Positions 33,075 to 43,162 of a stretch of 64,000 nt of DNA are shown in pieces. Both the position numbers and the translations under genes were made by a program. The DNA is from Mucilaginibacter sp. dw_454 (GTDB lineage: Bacteria; Bacteroidota; Bacteroidia; Sphingobacteriales; Sphingobacteriaceae). The DNA lies in NCBI RefSeq assembly GCF_018449775.1, contig NZ_JAAVVB010000003.1, positions 558,001 through 622,000 on the forward strand. Direction: 5' to 3'. Below the pieces are notes generated by a model. The model searched no databases, had not been told where the DNA came from, and was given only the letters and a program-made list of their open reading frames with translations. Each line of letters begins with the position of its first letter. Positions within the stretch are counted from its first letter, which is position 1.

Positions 33075-34586
33075 TCAGGCACCCTGCGATGGGGGGGTAA
33101 TAGCCTTTTGCGACGACACAGCGCCTGTTGCTTTCAGTTTACGCCTGTATAATTTATTTCCGCAGATTACAAACAGCGTATCTAACTTTTCGCCGCCGAA
33201 CCATAGCGTATTGATTGCACCATCGGGCAGTGATAATATGGCTCTTACCCGGCCGTTTTGATCGCAAACCTGCACACCGATCTCCGTGGCGACATACAGG
33301 TTGCCGTTGGTGTCAAAGGCTATGCTGTGCACATCGGTGGTGTCGTTATTACCGGGGTTATGCAGCCAGTATAAGGTTTGTTTATCTGTCAGCTTTCCAT
33401 CCGGTTGAATGGTGTAATCATACAACCAATGCGAGTGCCTGACGCTAACCACCAACTGCTTTTTATCGGGCGAAACAGCTAAGGCATAGCCCAGGTTTTC
33501 ATCATGGTCTGCGATAATCTTTTTACCCTTTGTTTTATAATTAAGTATTCCGGCCTGCAAAATATACTGGCTGCCATCTGGAAGCGTGGCGCTGTTAAAA
33601 GCCTGTGTGCTGGCTGCCGGCTTTTCGGCTACCGATTGCCAATTTTCATTATAGTCGATAATAGATTTCAACATATCATTGGCCGACCAAGGGCGTTGTA
33701 CAGGCTGCGGCCAGCCTTTCCATAGCCAGCGCATCGCGTCAGCAAAAATAGCTGTGCCCTGGCTGCCTTCCTGCCCGCCTTCCTGCCACATATTGGTCAC
33801 TTCATAGCCCGCAAAGTTCAAGGCAGCTTCCATATCGATGTTCGATTTGAACCAATTGCCAAATAAAGGATTCCAGCTGTCATTATTGTTATCCTGCAAA
33901 TAAACCCGGATAGGCTTTGGTTCGGTTTTTCTTATCAACACCGGGTATTGGTCGCCGCCGCGCATACCAATATAAGTACCGATAGCGCTAAACACCCGGC
34001 TAAACAGATCGGGGCGTTCCCACGCAGCGGTAAACGCGCAGATAGCCCCGCTGCTGGCACCGGCAATAGCATGGTCGTTGGCATTTGGCGACAGGTTAAT
34101 TGCCCTGCCGTCAGCTGCTTTTTGTTTAATTACATCCGGCAAAATTTCGGTTTCGATAAACTTTGCCAAGCGGCCATTCATGTTGTCAAATTCGTTCGTT
34201 CTGTTTAAGCGTACTACGGTGCCGTCATTCTGTGTAACCGTGCCCGCCTCAATAAACACGCCGATGGTTACCGGCATTTCTTTTTTGGCGATAAGGTAAT
34301 CAAACACCGCAGGTGCATTAAATATTATGCCATCCATGCAAACGTACAGGCAGGCCGGTTTTTCGGGCCGGTACGCTTTGGGGATATAGATCCAATAGGA
34401 GCGGGTGGTGCCCGGATAAATCTTTGAGTTTTTAAATTTAAACTGTAAGATTTCGCCCTTAGGCACATCGGGCCATGTTTGAGAGGCAGGTTCAACCGGG
34501 TAATTTTTGTTGGCGATATCCTGTGCAAAAAGACATGTTTGAGCAGCCATTGCCAATGCAACAATCAGTAATAGAAATTTACGCAT
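33075..34586 (-). CDS. Exported esterase/SMP-30-like fusion with atypical His position
   Basis: 503 residues with a signal peptide (MRKFLLLIVALAMAAQTCLFAQ). Residues about 50-300 are an enterochelin-esterase-like alpha/beta hydrolase: SRSYWIYIPKAYRP-type start (here TRSYWIYIPKAYRPEKP), nucleophile motif GASSGAICAF and the end EGGQEGSQGTAIFADAMRWLW. In the family that end is normally EGGHxGKHG, with a catalytic His; here the codon is CAG (Gln), so the triad appears incomplete. The C-terminal ~190 residues form a short beta-propeller of SMP-30/gluconolactonase type (YTIQPDGKLTDKQTLYWLH, SIAFDTNGNLYVATEIGVQVCDQNGRV). No neighbour suggests a substrate. Fold assignment is fair; activity is doubtful. 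Confidence 0.7.
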   Translation of the reverse strand: MRKFLLLIVALAMAAQTCLFAQDIANKNYPVEPASQTWPDVPKGEILQFKFKNSKIYPGTTRSYWIYIPKAYRPEKPACLYVCMDGIIFNAPAVFDYLIAKKEMPVTIGVFIEAGTVTQNDGTVVRLNRTNEFDNMNGRLAKFIETEILPDVIKQKAADGRAINLSPNANDHAIAGASSGAICAFTAAWERPDLFSRVFSAIGTYIGMRGGDQYPVLIRKTEPKPIRVYLQDNNNDSWNPLFGNWFKSNIDMEAALNFAGYEVTNMWQEGGQEGSQGTAIFADAMRWLWKGWPQPVQRPWSANDMLKSIIDYNENWQSVAEKPAASTQAFNSATLPDGSQYILQAGILNYKTKGKKIIADHDENLGYALAVSPDKKQLVVSVRHSHWLYDYTIQPDGKLTDKQTLYWLHNPGNNDTTDVHSIAFDTNGNLYVATEIGVQVCDQNGRVRAILSLPDGAINTLWFGGEKLDTLFVICGNKLYRRKLKATGAVSSQKAITPPSQGA

Positions 34587-34725
34587 GTCAGAGTGTTAAA
34601 TCAGGCTTATATTGATACTAACATACGCCATATATTCCAAAAACAAAAGATGTTGCCGACGAGGGGCAAAACAATTTAAGCCAGGTGGTAGTTATCTAAC
34701 CGTTCTACTTTAAGCTTACACCAAT

Positions 34726-36030
34726 TTGGCTACTAAAAAAACATCCATTACCAGGTTATTATTGATACTGGGACTTACCTTACTTCTGGGTGTCGAAGGT
34801 TATTTTGGCTACAAACTGCATGTGCTTTCTGCCCGGCAGGAAGAAATCAAAACCGACTATTCTAATGTCAATAATATTACGCTCGGGCTATTTTCGGTAG
34901 AGCAGTGGCGCGACAAGGTAGCGGGCATTGTTAACCACCAGGTGCGCCATTTTACGCTTAGCCCCAAACAGAAGCGATCATTGCAAACCGAGGTTGAGCA
35001 AGTTATTTATGCGCTCATCAATAAAGCCGAAGCTATAGTAAATAAGCCACAAAAGTCTATCGGTGGTAAACTGAAAAAGCTGGTGGTAAAAACCTTTGTC
35101 AAAACCGACAAGATCAAGGCACAGGTACCTGAGTTTGCGAAATCAATACTGGCTAAAGTTGACAATCCTGAGAATAAAGCTCAGCTAGGCAATATGGCTA
35201 TGAGCAAATTTAATCAAGCGCAACATAGTGGTTCAATTGATAGTACCCTGGATGCCAACCACAAGTTAACTGCGACTTTATATCACAAATATCACGTCGA
35301 CTCGCCGGATAGCCTTAATCGCAAACTTTCTTCAGTGTTAGAAAGCATGCGCATAGAAACTTATAAATATTGTTTCGGTATGCTGGCTTGTATACTGGTG
35401 GTTTTGGCTGTATGGTGGCTGGTAAGAACGCGGGTAGAATTACATGCTACGCTTTTTGTAATGTCGCTGTTTTTTGCGTTCATACTTTTAGCGGTAGGTT
35501 TAACCGCTTCAATGATCGAGGTTGATGCCCGCATCCGCTCGCTTGATTTTGTGGTTTTGGGACAGCACGTTTACTTTGAAAACCAGGTGTTGTTTTACCA
35601 AAGCAAAAGCATCCTGGATGTGGTTAAGGTGCTGGTTAAGCAACCTGGTATTGATTCAATACTGGTGGGTGCATTGATCCTTTGTTTCAGTATTCTTTTC
35701 CCATTAATGAAGCTAAGCTCGACCGGTATCCATTTACTAAGTAAACGAAAACTAGCCGAGAATAGGGTGATCAAATATTTTGCCTTTCAATCTGGCAAAT
35801 GGAGCATGGCCGATGTGATTGTTATTGCCATATTGATGACCTATATCGGTTTGAACGGTTTGCTGGAGAGCCAATTATCCGCCCTTAATATTCAAAGCGA
35901 CCAGTTAACTATTCTTACTACCAATAACACAGCCTTACAGCCGGGTTATATTATCTTCATCAGTTTTGTTTTGTATGGACTGATTTTATCTACTATCCTG
36001 AAGTTTATTACACCTTATGACGCACATTAA
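34726..36030 (+). CDS. PqiA-like membrane protein, paralogue 1
   Basis: 434 residues. An N-terminal membrane helix (LLLILGLTLLLGVEGYFGY) is followed by a ~190-residue helical extracytoplasmic region containing NKPQKSIGGKLKKLV, then four or so membrane helices. The C-terminal part (ILCFSILFPLMKLSSTG, SGKWSMADVIVIAILMTYIGLNGL) matches the paraquat-inducible protein A domain. The conserved Cys of E. coli PqiA are absent here. PqiA proteins work with MCE-domain partners in lipid traffic between membranes; no MCE gene lies nearby. The start is a TTG at 34726, as no ATG precedes the signal-anchor. It overlaps the next, homologous gene (TAATG). Confidence 0.6.
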   Translation: MATKKTSITRLLLILGLTLLLGVEGYFGYKLHVLSARQEEIKTDYSNVNNITLGLFSVEQWRDKVAGIVNHQVRHFTLSPKQKRSLQTEVEQVIYALINKAEAIVNKPQKSIGGKLKKLVVKTFVKTDKIKAQVPEFAKSILAKVDNPENKAQLGNMAMSKFNQAQHSGSIDSTLDANHKLTATLYHKYHVDSPDSLNRKLSSVLESMRIETYKYCFGMLACILVVLAVWWLVRTRVELHATLFVMSLFFAFILLAVGLTASMIEVDARIRSLDFVVLGQHVYFENQVLFYQSKSILDVVKVLVKQPGIDSILVGALILCFSILFPLMKLSSTGIHLLSKRKLAENRVIKYFAFQSGKWSMADVIVIAILMTYIGLNGLLESQLSALNIQSDQLTILTTNNTALQPGYIIFISFVLYGLILSTILKFITPYDAH

Positions 36031-37352
36031 TGAGTACTCATCAGCAAAATAAACCACGTAGAAATTTCAAATTCTTCAACGCCATACTATTAGCGGGATT
36101 AGCGCTGCTGCTTTGTGGTGAGGCTTATTTTGGTTACAGCGTTTATACGCATTCTATCGATAGGCAGCTGATCAAAAAAGATTTTAGCATGTCGAACAAT
36201 GTCACATTTGGCCTTTTTTCTATCGATCAATGGCGCGACCGCATTTCGGCAGTGATTAATGGCCAGGTACAAGGCTATCAAATGACTGATAAACAAAAGC
36301 ATGAGCTCTTAATCGCCGTTGAAAAAGAGTTGCATGGCTTAGTATCTAAAACCGTTGGGGACATTAATAAACCACAAAAGTCAATAGGTGGTAAGCTTAA
36401 AAAACTGGCCTTTAACACCATAGTAGATTCTGGCTCGATCCAGGCACAGGTGCGGCCATTCGCCAAAACCATCATCGCTAAAATAAGCAGCCCCGAGAAC
36501 CAGGACAGATTAAAAAATATAGCCGCCAGCAAAATCAACCAATTAGAAAAGCAAACTTACGATAGTACAAGCGTTGCTAATTATAAAGTAACGCAATACC
36601 TGTACCGTAAATACCATGTTTCTAACCCGGTTCAATTTAATAATGTAATTGATAGTCAGTTATCGTTGCTCAAACTGTTAACCTATAAATATGTATTTGC
36701 TATGTTGGGCTGCGTAATATTTGCGGTGATTTTATGGTGGCTAATGAGAAAGCAGGTAGAGTTGCAGACGCCGCTATTCATTTTTTCGTTGTTATTTGCT
36801 TTTGTAATGCTATTGGTTGGCATTGCTACACCTGTGATTGAAGTAGATGCGAGTATCAAAACGTTTCATTTTATGCTTTTGGGTAAGCAAGTGGAGTTTG
36901 CAGACCAGGAGTTATTTTTTCAAAGCAAAAGTATCTTAGGTATTGTTAATACACTGATTGGGCAGCCTAAACCGGATGCAATAGTAGTAGGCTCCTTAAT
37001 ACTTTTGTTTGTTGTGGTTTTGCCTGTTGTAAGGTTGTTTGCCAAAGGTGTCCATATACTAAGCAACCAAAGGTTGGCAAAAAACAAAGCCCTACGCTAT
37101 CTGGCTTTTGAATCAGGTAAATGGGATATGGCCGACGTAATGATTGTGGGTATGCTCATGACTTATATTGGCTTGAATACTATTGTCAAAAGTCAGCTCT
37201 CTGACCTGAACATTCATACCGCTTCTTTAACGGCAGAGACGGCCAATGGAACGTCGTTGCAGCCAGGCTACATTATTTTCGCCGCTTATGTTCTCTTTGC
37301 CGCATTGCTATCTTATATTTTTAAGCGCATCACGGCTCCTAAAACTAACTAA
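36030..37352 (+). CDS. PqiA-like membrane protein, paralogue 2
   Basis: 440 residues, colinear with the preceding gene over its whole length: N-terminal helix (AILLAGLALLLCGEAYFGYSVY), the same KPQKSIGGKLKKLAFNT block, TYKYVFAMLGCVIF helix, the VIEVDASIKTFHFMLLGKQVEF and FFQSKSILGIVNTLIGQP segments, and the PqiA-type SGKWDMADVMIVGMLMTYIGLN motif. The ATG overlaps the previous stop by one base, so translation is coupled and the two proteins probably work together, perhaps as a heterodimer. The stop is 12 nt from the stop of the convergent lipoprotein gene at 37365. Confidence 0.65.
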   Translation: MSTHQQNKPRRNFKFFNAILLAGLALLLCGEAYFGYSVYTHSIDRQLIKKDFSMSNNVTFGLFSIDQWRDRISAVINGQVQGYQMTDKQKHELLIAVEKELHGLVSKTVGDINKPQKSIGGKLKKLAFNTIVDSGSIQAQVRPFAKTIIAKISSPENQDRLKNIAASKINQLEKQTYDSTSVANYKVTQYLYRKYHVSNPVQFNNVIDSQLSLLKLLTYKYVFAMLGCVIFAVILWWLMRKQVELQTPLFIFSLLFAFVMLLVGIATPVIEVDASIKTFHFMLLGKQVEFADQELFFQSKSILGIVNTLIGQPKPDAIVVGSLILLFVVVLPVVRLFAKGVHILSNQRLAKNKALRYLAFESGKWDMADVMIVGMLMTYIGLNTIVKSQLSDLNIHTASLTAETANGTSLQPGYIIFAAYVLFAALLSYIFKRITAPKTN

Positions 37353-37364
37353 CATTTTATAACA

Positions 37365-38063
37365 TCATCTTACTGAAAACTGAAATATTGCCGAGTTAGA
37401 TTGGTTGCCCTGCGAGTCTTTGGTAACGATCATCCAGTAATAGGTGTTGCCTGCCGTTACGGGCACATCATTTAAATAGGGCGTTTTTACATCACTTTTA
37501 AATAGTGGCGGGGTGGCGCTGGTTCCCAAATAAACATCGTATCCAACAATATCATTATCCACGTCGCTACCTTTCCAGCTCAAAGTAGTTACCCCTGTAG
37601 ATACCGTGTTACCGTATAATGGGCCTATCACATCTGCCGGAAAAGGCACATGCGATTCAACGCCGGCGCCGGCATTATAAAATTTCCACACGTCGCTTTT
37701 TGATGACACCAAAGACTTTGATGATCTTGAAACGATATACCAGGAGTAAGGTGTGTTTCTGAGCAAATTAACCGTTAGTTGATTAGAGTCGGAATTTTTG
37801 CTACTCTCTGTATTGGTAAGTAAATTTTTGACATGCACCTCATAAAATTCAGTATGCTGCGTTGCCGCCCATTTAAATGTAATGGAACTTTCAGCGTCTG
37901 ATATAATGGTACCTGTAGTGCATATTGAATTTTGATCCGGAAACGACAAAACTGTGATGCCGGGATTAGGAGCGGTGCCATTGTCTTTTTTACAGCCGCA
38001 TACAACCATCAACGGTAATAAAAGCACCAACAAATGTTTTGTGTTTATAATGCGCCCGGTCAT
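37365..38063 (-). CDS. FnIII-domain lipoprotein
   Basis: 232 residues. The leader (TKHLLVLLLPLMVVCGCKKD) ends in a lipobox-like LMVVCGC followed by KKD, consistent with a lipoprotein; acylation at Cys22 or Cys24 is possible. Two beta-domains follow: residues about 38-125 (ITFKWAATQHTEFYEVHV, TPYSWYIVSRSS) and about 140-232 (VTTLSWKGSDVDNDIVGYDVYLG, GNTYYWMIVTKDSQGNQSNSAIFQFSV), the latter a fibronectin-type III fold. Its start codon overlaps the stop of the giant TIG-repeat gene by 4 nt, so it is translated coupled to it and may be its surface partner. Function is unknown. Confidence 0.7.
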   Translation of the reverse strand: MTGRIINTKHLLVLLLPLMVVCGCKKDNGTAPNPGITVLSFPDQNSICTTGTIISDAESSITFKWAATQHTEFYEVHVKNLLTNTESSKNSDSNQLTVNLLRNTPYSWYIVSRSSKSLVSSKSDVWKFYNAGAGVESHVPFPADVIGPLYGNTVSTGVTTLSWKGSDVDNDIVGYDVYLGTSATPPLFKSDVKTPYLNDVPVTAGNTYYWMIVTKDSQGNQSNSAIFQFSVR

Positions 38064-41000
38064 TTTTTTATAATTTTTAATACGGTATCAGTATTGTCGG
38101 CAGACAGTTTTAATATATAATCGCCGCTTTGTAATGAGGTCAGATCTAAAGGTATAATGCCAGATTTGTTTGAAAACTGCGTAGTGTACATCACTCTTCC
38201 AAAAGATGTATAAACGGTAATTATTCCTGTTTGTATTTTATAAGTGCCAATATCAAGATTTACAATATCCTGAACAGGGTTAGGGTAAGCTATTACCATC
38301 TGTGTATTATTGATGATTTTTTGCACTACACCCTGGCATAATCTATCAGTGCTAACAGTTAACTTATTATTGCCTTTTGCTAGTGGTAATGTGATCTCGC
38401 TTTTATCGGTGGTATAATTTTGTCCATTTAAATTAATGTTATAGGTTGATGCCCCGTTTAAACCTATAGTAACCTGGTTGTCGGTTTTAATGACATTCGT
38501 ATAAACAGACAGGTCTTTTGGTTCTGTTATAGTCGCCGTAAAACATTGTTGAAATGTTGGTTGGCCGGCAACTGTTATACAAATGTTGTAGGTGCCCGGG
38601 CCTAGGTCTGTTATCTGAGTCGAGGTGTCAAATGGATAGGGTTTATTTAAGCCCCCGCCGGTAATTGTTCCGGTATAATTGAGCTTTTGAGCGGCCTCTA
38701 TTTTTATAATACCATTGGCAGATCCCTTGCAGGTTACACTGTTTACGGTTAAGCTAAAATTGGTTGGCGGTAAATCAAATACTTCGGTTACTGTAATAGG
38801 TGCAGATTGTTGATAGACGCCACTAAAAGTCGTCATCACATAATAGCTGCCACCTTTGGTTGCCTTATAACTAGCTGTGGTGGCACTGTCAATTAATATA
38901 CCATCTTTATACCATTTGTAAATATAATCAGCGTTATCAGGGCTTGCATGCAGTACTACACTTTTGCCCGATAAAATTGTGGTGGGCGAAGCTGCACTGA
39001 CGGTAGGTATCGGCACAAATGTAAAGCCCGCATAGGTGGCCGACCCTGTTGCCGTTGTAACGGTTATATCTCCCGAGGAGCCGGTGCCAACCACAACTTG
39101 TATGTTCGACGAAGATGTTACTGTGTACGATGCAGCGGGTGTATTGCCAAAACTTACAGATTTAACGTTCACAAAATTTGTTCCGGTAATGTTGATGGTT
39201 GATCCGGCAATGCCGGCCAGATTATCAACAGATATCACTGTTGGCAAAGCGCTTATAGAGTTTAACCTCACTAACACGGGGTCGGAAATAGATTTATAGC
39301 CTTGATAAATGCATTTTGCAGTATAATGCCCTGTGTCTGTGGCCATATATGAGGTATCTGTAGCACCGGGTATATCTATCCCGTTTTTAGCCCATTGGTA
39401 TGTGTAAGGAATTATATGCCAATTGGTTACTTGCAGTAAGGTATTTTCGCCCGGATTTACGTTAATAGTACCTGAAGGACGAATGTCAAGTTTAGGCACC
39501 GCAGTAAATATACCGGCAGGATTGCTATTTCCTTCTAATGTTTCTACAGTTACAGGTTGCGGGCCATTAGTTGCCATATTGTTAAGTACAAGCGTTATTG
39601 AAGTTGCGGTGACTTGTTTAAAGTTACTTGTACCGGTATTACCAAAAACTATCGTCTTAACATCACTGAAATTTGAGCCTGTAATGATAACAGTTGTACC
39701 TTCAGTACCTATTGCTGGTGTAACAGACGTGACCACCGGCAATGGATTTTCGGTATATTGAAATACACCACCACCTGTTGCTGAAGTGGCTGTTTGTACC
39801 GCTACGTTGCCTGTTTCTCCTTTACCAACGATAGCAACGATAGTGTTGTCTGATAATACCGAGAAACTCTGCGCCGATATTTGGCCAAAGTATACCGCAG
39901 TTGTGCCGGTAAAATGCGAGCCGGTAATAGTAACTACTGTGCCTATCCCTCCTGATTTTGGTGTGAAGGAGGTAATCGATAACGCCGTGCCACCATTGTT
40001 TTGATAAGTAAAACCGGCAAGTGTACCGGAGCCATTTGCGTTTGTTACCACAACGCTGCCATTTGCAGCATTACCAACAATTGCTGTAATCTCGGTGTCT
40101 GAAATTATAGTGAATGAGCTTGCCGCAATGCCACCAATTTTAACACCGGTAACATTCGTGAAGTTTGCCCCGTTAATGGTAATAGTTTGGCCTGCACTTG
40201 CAGTTAAAGGCAAAAAAGACGTGATATTTGGTGGTTCTGTATAAACAAAACCACTGCTGGTATTGGTCCCACCAGGTGTGGTGACAGACACCAATCCACT
40301 GGCACCGGAGGCAACTATCGCGGTAATGCTGGTGGCAGAATTTACAATAAACGACTTAGCGGGGGTACCGCCGAATGTTACAGCTGTAGCATTGGTAAAA
40401 TTAGTACCTGTAATGCTTATACTTGTACCTGCACCACCGCTTTTAGGTGTAAATGCGCTAATTACGGGGGTTTGAATATAGGTAAACCCCGTTAACGTGG
40501 CTGTCCCGCTAGGTGTTATCACCGATATACTTCCGTTACTTGTATTGTTGGCCACTTGTGCGTTTATAACAGTTGCCGAGACAACTGTAAACGACTTAGC
40601 TGCCGCCCCGCCGATGGTTACTGCAGTGGTTCCTGTGAAATTACCGCCATTAATAACAATGGTTTGACCGGTACCGGCAGCAGGTGGAGTAAATGACGTG
40701 ATTACCACATTCGAATTGCCTGTACTTATATATGTAAAACCAGACAAACTTGCGTTGCCACCAGCGCTGTTTACTGTTACCATACCGCTTGCGTTGTTAC
40801 CTATTACTGCTGTTATTTGGGTTGATGAATTAATAACAAATGAAGCAACCGAACTACCACCGATTTTTACATCAGTTACGCCATTGAAATTCAATCCTTT
40901 GATAGCTATGGTTTGGCCCATTGCAGCCGTTGTTGGCGAAAATGAAGAAATAGATGGCTCAGATAAAAACGTGAAACCAGCCAGTGAAGCTGTACCCCCT

Positions 41001-42922
41001 GAAGTAGTTACTGATACATTACCACTAACAGCATAGTTTAAGGTTGCTGTGATTTGAGTTGCAGAGTCCACCACAAACGACGAAGCTGCGTAACCCCCAA
41101 AACGTACTTCTGTAGCAGTTGAAAGGTTAGAACCCTTAATTACTACTTTCTGTAGCCTGGCGGCAGATGTAGGTGAAAATGACTTAATAACGGGAGGTGA
41201 GTCAAGTGTAACAAAACTTAGAATACTACCTGTATTTGCACCCGCCGAATTGACGCCGTTTATACGATAATAATAGGTAGTATTAGGCGTCAAACCAGTT
41301 AACTTGGCGCTAAATGTTTTGGTTGCTGAGGCTGCTGTAACCACGTTTGAGGTCCCCGACAGCGTGGCGTTGATTGAGGCTGACAAATCAGGTTTGATAC
41401 CATAATCCATGCTTACCGTACAATCGCTCCCGTTACTGTTTACTGTACCAGATATTGTAGCACTTGTTGTTGTAATATTATTCGGATACTCGTAGGTATA
41501 CAGATCTGCTAACTTTTGCCAAGTATATTCCCAGAATATACCGCCTCGTACGTTGCCCACCACAGCATAGCTTGCGTCAGATGTCATACCGACGGCATAG
41601 CCCTGCCAGTCTTCGCCTACAGCATTAAATGCGGCAGTATTTTTCTTTATATCACTCCATGTATTTCCGTTACGCTTTAATATCCACGTTGCGCCGGTTT
41701 CACTTGCGCCGTCTCGGGGAGCGCCTATTAATACTGTCGAGCCGTCAGCACTTATTGCTAAAGCAGAGTTATCACCCGCTCCCTTGTCCCCAACCTCATT
41801 ATGAAGCGCTATGCCGCTGCCTTGCTGTGTCCATATGCCGTTGGTTCGCATGAACACCCAAAATTTGGGTTGATTAGGGTAATAATTGTCGATATCAGAC
41901 CCGACTATCAAAATATTGCCGTCAGCATTTATAGCTGCCGAATTGCCAAAAAAGGTTTGATTATCAGGATTTGTGCCGCTTAAATACCCACCCTGTTGAA
42001 CCCAGGTTGTGCCGTTACGTGCATAAATAACGGCGGCAGCCGTTCCATCAGGATAACGGAGGCCGTCACCTGTACCCGATTGCACTAAAGTGTTTCCATC
42101 AGCGCTTAATGCAACCGCATCATTTTGCCCGGGAGCACCGTTAAGTTTTGCTTGTAGAACCCACGTTTGGCCGTTCTTTACAAAAATTGAAGTTGTCTTT
42201 TTTCCACCTACAGCCACTGTGTTTGCATCGGCGCTTAATAAGGTGAATCTTATAGGTTCTCCTATAGTCAGTTTATCTCCTTTTTTTGCCCATATGCCAT
42301 TATTGCGGGTGTAAACCCAACTTGCATCATTGCCCGCATTTTGTCCGGCAAAAGTTAATAGAGTATTACCATCAGCACTTATAGCTCCGCTGTTAAAGTT
42401 AATATAGCCAGCTTCCGGCGCAGTAAGTTTACCACCTTGTTGTACCCATTCATTGCCATTACGAACAAATATCCATACCCCGCCAGTGTAGTTAGGGTCA
42501 CTTGATCCTGCTATAGCCAGTGTATTTCCATCCGCACTTAAGTTTAAACTGCTTCCTATGGCCGAATAGCCCGCTTCCGTAGGTAAAATTATTCCAGTAC
42601 CTTTTTGCGTTGCCGGTTCAGGTGTAGTCGTAATGGTGAACGTATTACTTGCATTTGCAACGCCATTTGATGTGGTAACTGATAAATTGCCGGTTATAGC
42701 TCCAGGCATCACCATGCCAATAACCTTATTGCCTGCATGAGATATCACGATGCCATTTACACCACCTATTTTTAGCGAAGTGATATTGTCTAAATTACTT
42801 CCGTTTATAGTTATAATAGCGCCTATGGCACCTGATGTAGGCGAGAAAGAAGATATAACTTGCCCGTAAACGTAGCTGGAAATAAATAAAAAGAAGCAAA
42901 AAGTAAGTAAATTTTTCACCAT
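38060..42922 (-). CDS. 1620-residue IPT/TIG-repeat T9SS-secreted surface protein
   Basis: Signal peptide MVKNLLTFCFFLFISSYVYG. A first TIG domain (SFSPTSGAIGAIITINGSNL) leads to a beta-propeller-like region of about seven repeats with SADGNTLA motifs (residues about 110-480), an FnIII-type domain with TPNTTYYYRINGVNSAG, then eight further TIG domains, each marked by a SFxPxxAxxGQTIxIxGxNF strand and an xGGxxAxSFxVxSxTxI strand. Ig-like segments (TYQWAKNGIDIPGATDTSYM and YIYKWYKDGILIDSATTASY) intervene. The last ~75 residues (AYPNPVQDIVNLDI... GDYILKLSADNTDTVLKIIKK) are a type IX secretion type A sorting domain. Likely an adhesin or repeat-scaffold on the cell surface. Near-identical repeats hint at internal duplication. 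Confidence 0.85.
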   Translation of the reverse strand: MVKNLLTFCFFLFISSYVYGQVISSFSPTSGAIGAIITINGSNLDNITSLKIGGVNGIVISHAGNKVIGMVMPGAITGNLSVTTSNGVANASNTFTITTTPEPATQKGTGIILPTEAGYSAIGSSLNLSADGNTLAIAGSSDPNYTGGVWIFVRNGNEWVQQGGKLTAPEAGYINFNSGAISADGNTLLTFAGQNAGNDASWVYTRNNGIWAKKGDKLTIGEPIRFTLLSADANTVAVGGKKTTSIFVKNGQTWVLQAKLNGAPGQNDAVALSADGNTLVQSGTGDGLRYPDGTAAAVIYARNGTTWVQQGGYLSGTNPDNQTFFGNSAAINADGNILIVGSDIDNYYPNQPKFWVFMRTNGIWTQQGSGIALHNEVGDKGAGDNSALAISADGSTVLIGAPRDGASETGATWILKRNGNTWSDIKKNTAAFNAVGEDWQGYAVGMTSDASYAVVGNVRGGIFWEYTWQKLADLYTYEYPNNITTTSATISGTVNSNGSDCTVSMDYGIKPDLSASINATLSGTSNVVTAASATKTFSAKLTGLTPNTTYYYRINGVNSAGANTGSILSFVTLDSPPVIKSFSPTSAARLQKVVIKGSNLSTATEVRFGGYAASSFVVDSATQITATLNYAVSGNVSVTTSGGTASLAGFTFLSEPSISSFSPTTAAMGQTIAIKGLNFNGVTDVKIGGSSVASFVINSSTQITAVIGNNASGMVTVNSAGGNASLSGFTYISTGNSNVVITSFTPPAAGTGQTIVINGGNFTGTTAVTIGGAAAKSFTVVSATVINAQVANNTSNGSISVITPSGTATLTGFTYIQTPVISAFTPKSGGAGTSISITGTNFTNATAVTFGGTPAKSFIVNSATSITAIVASGASGLVSVTTPGGTNTSSGFVYTEPPNITSFLPLTASAGQTITINGANFTNVTGVKIGGIAASSFTIISDTEITAIVGNAANGSVVVTNANGSGTLAGFTYQNNGGTALSITSFTPKSGGIGTVVTITGSHFTGTTAVYFGQISAQSFSVLSDNTIVAIVGKGETGNVAVQTATSATGGGVFQYTENPLPVVTSVTPAIGTEGTTVIITGSNFSDVKTIVFGNTGTSNFKQVTATSITLVLNNMATNGPQPVTVETLEGNSNPAGIFTAVPKLDIRPSGTINVNPGENTLLQVTNWHIIPYTYQWAKNGIDIPGATDTSYMATDTGHYTAKCIYQGYKSISDPVLVRLNSISALPTVISVDNLAGIAGSTINITGTNFVNVKSVSFGNTPAASYTVTSSSNIQVVVGTGSSGDITVTTATGSATYAGFTFVPIPTVSAASPTTILSGKSVVLHASPDNADYIYKWYKDGILIDSATTASYKATKGGSYYVMTTFSGVYQQSAPITVTEVFDLPPTNFSLTVNSVTCKGSANGIIKIEAAQKLNYTGTITGGGLNKPYPFDTSTQITDLGPGTYNICITVAGQPTFQQCFTATITEPKDLSVYTNVIKTDNQVTIGLNGASTYNINLNGQNYTTDKSEITLPLAKGNNKLTVSTDRLCQGVVQKIINNTQMVIAYPNPVQDIVNLDIGTYKIQTGIITVYTSFGRVMYTTQFSNKSGIIPLDLTSLQSGDYILKLSADNTDTVLKIIKK

Positions 42923-43089
42923 AAGCTAACCAATGTGCAATCAAAAAAAGTTTAGGTAACAACCCTGATCCGTATCAATAAACGGTGCCGGGGCTACTGA
43001 GATGCTCGCAAAGCTAATAAATTGCAATCAACTCAATATTAATTATTTGTAATTTATAAATTAGAATGTTTAACACAAAAGTCATAAAC

Positions 43090-43120
43090 AAAAAAAGAGC
43101 CTCTTGAAAAAGAGGCTCTT
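43090..43120 (-). terminator. Terminator of tRNA-Lys
   Basis: AAGAGCCTCTT (43095-43105) / AAGAGGCTCTT (43110-43120), 4-nt loop; on the minus strand a T-run follows (43096-43089). It lies 42 nt downstream of the tRNA-Lys 3' end. Confidence 0.8.
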
Positions 43121-43162
43121 ACTTTAAACGTACTACGAACTCTGGTATTCTGTCCGCTTCTG

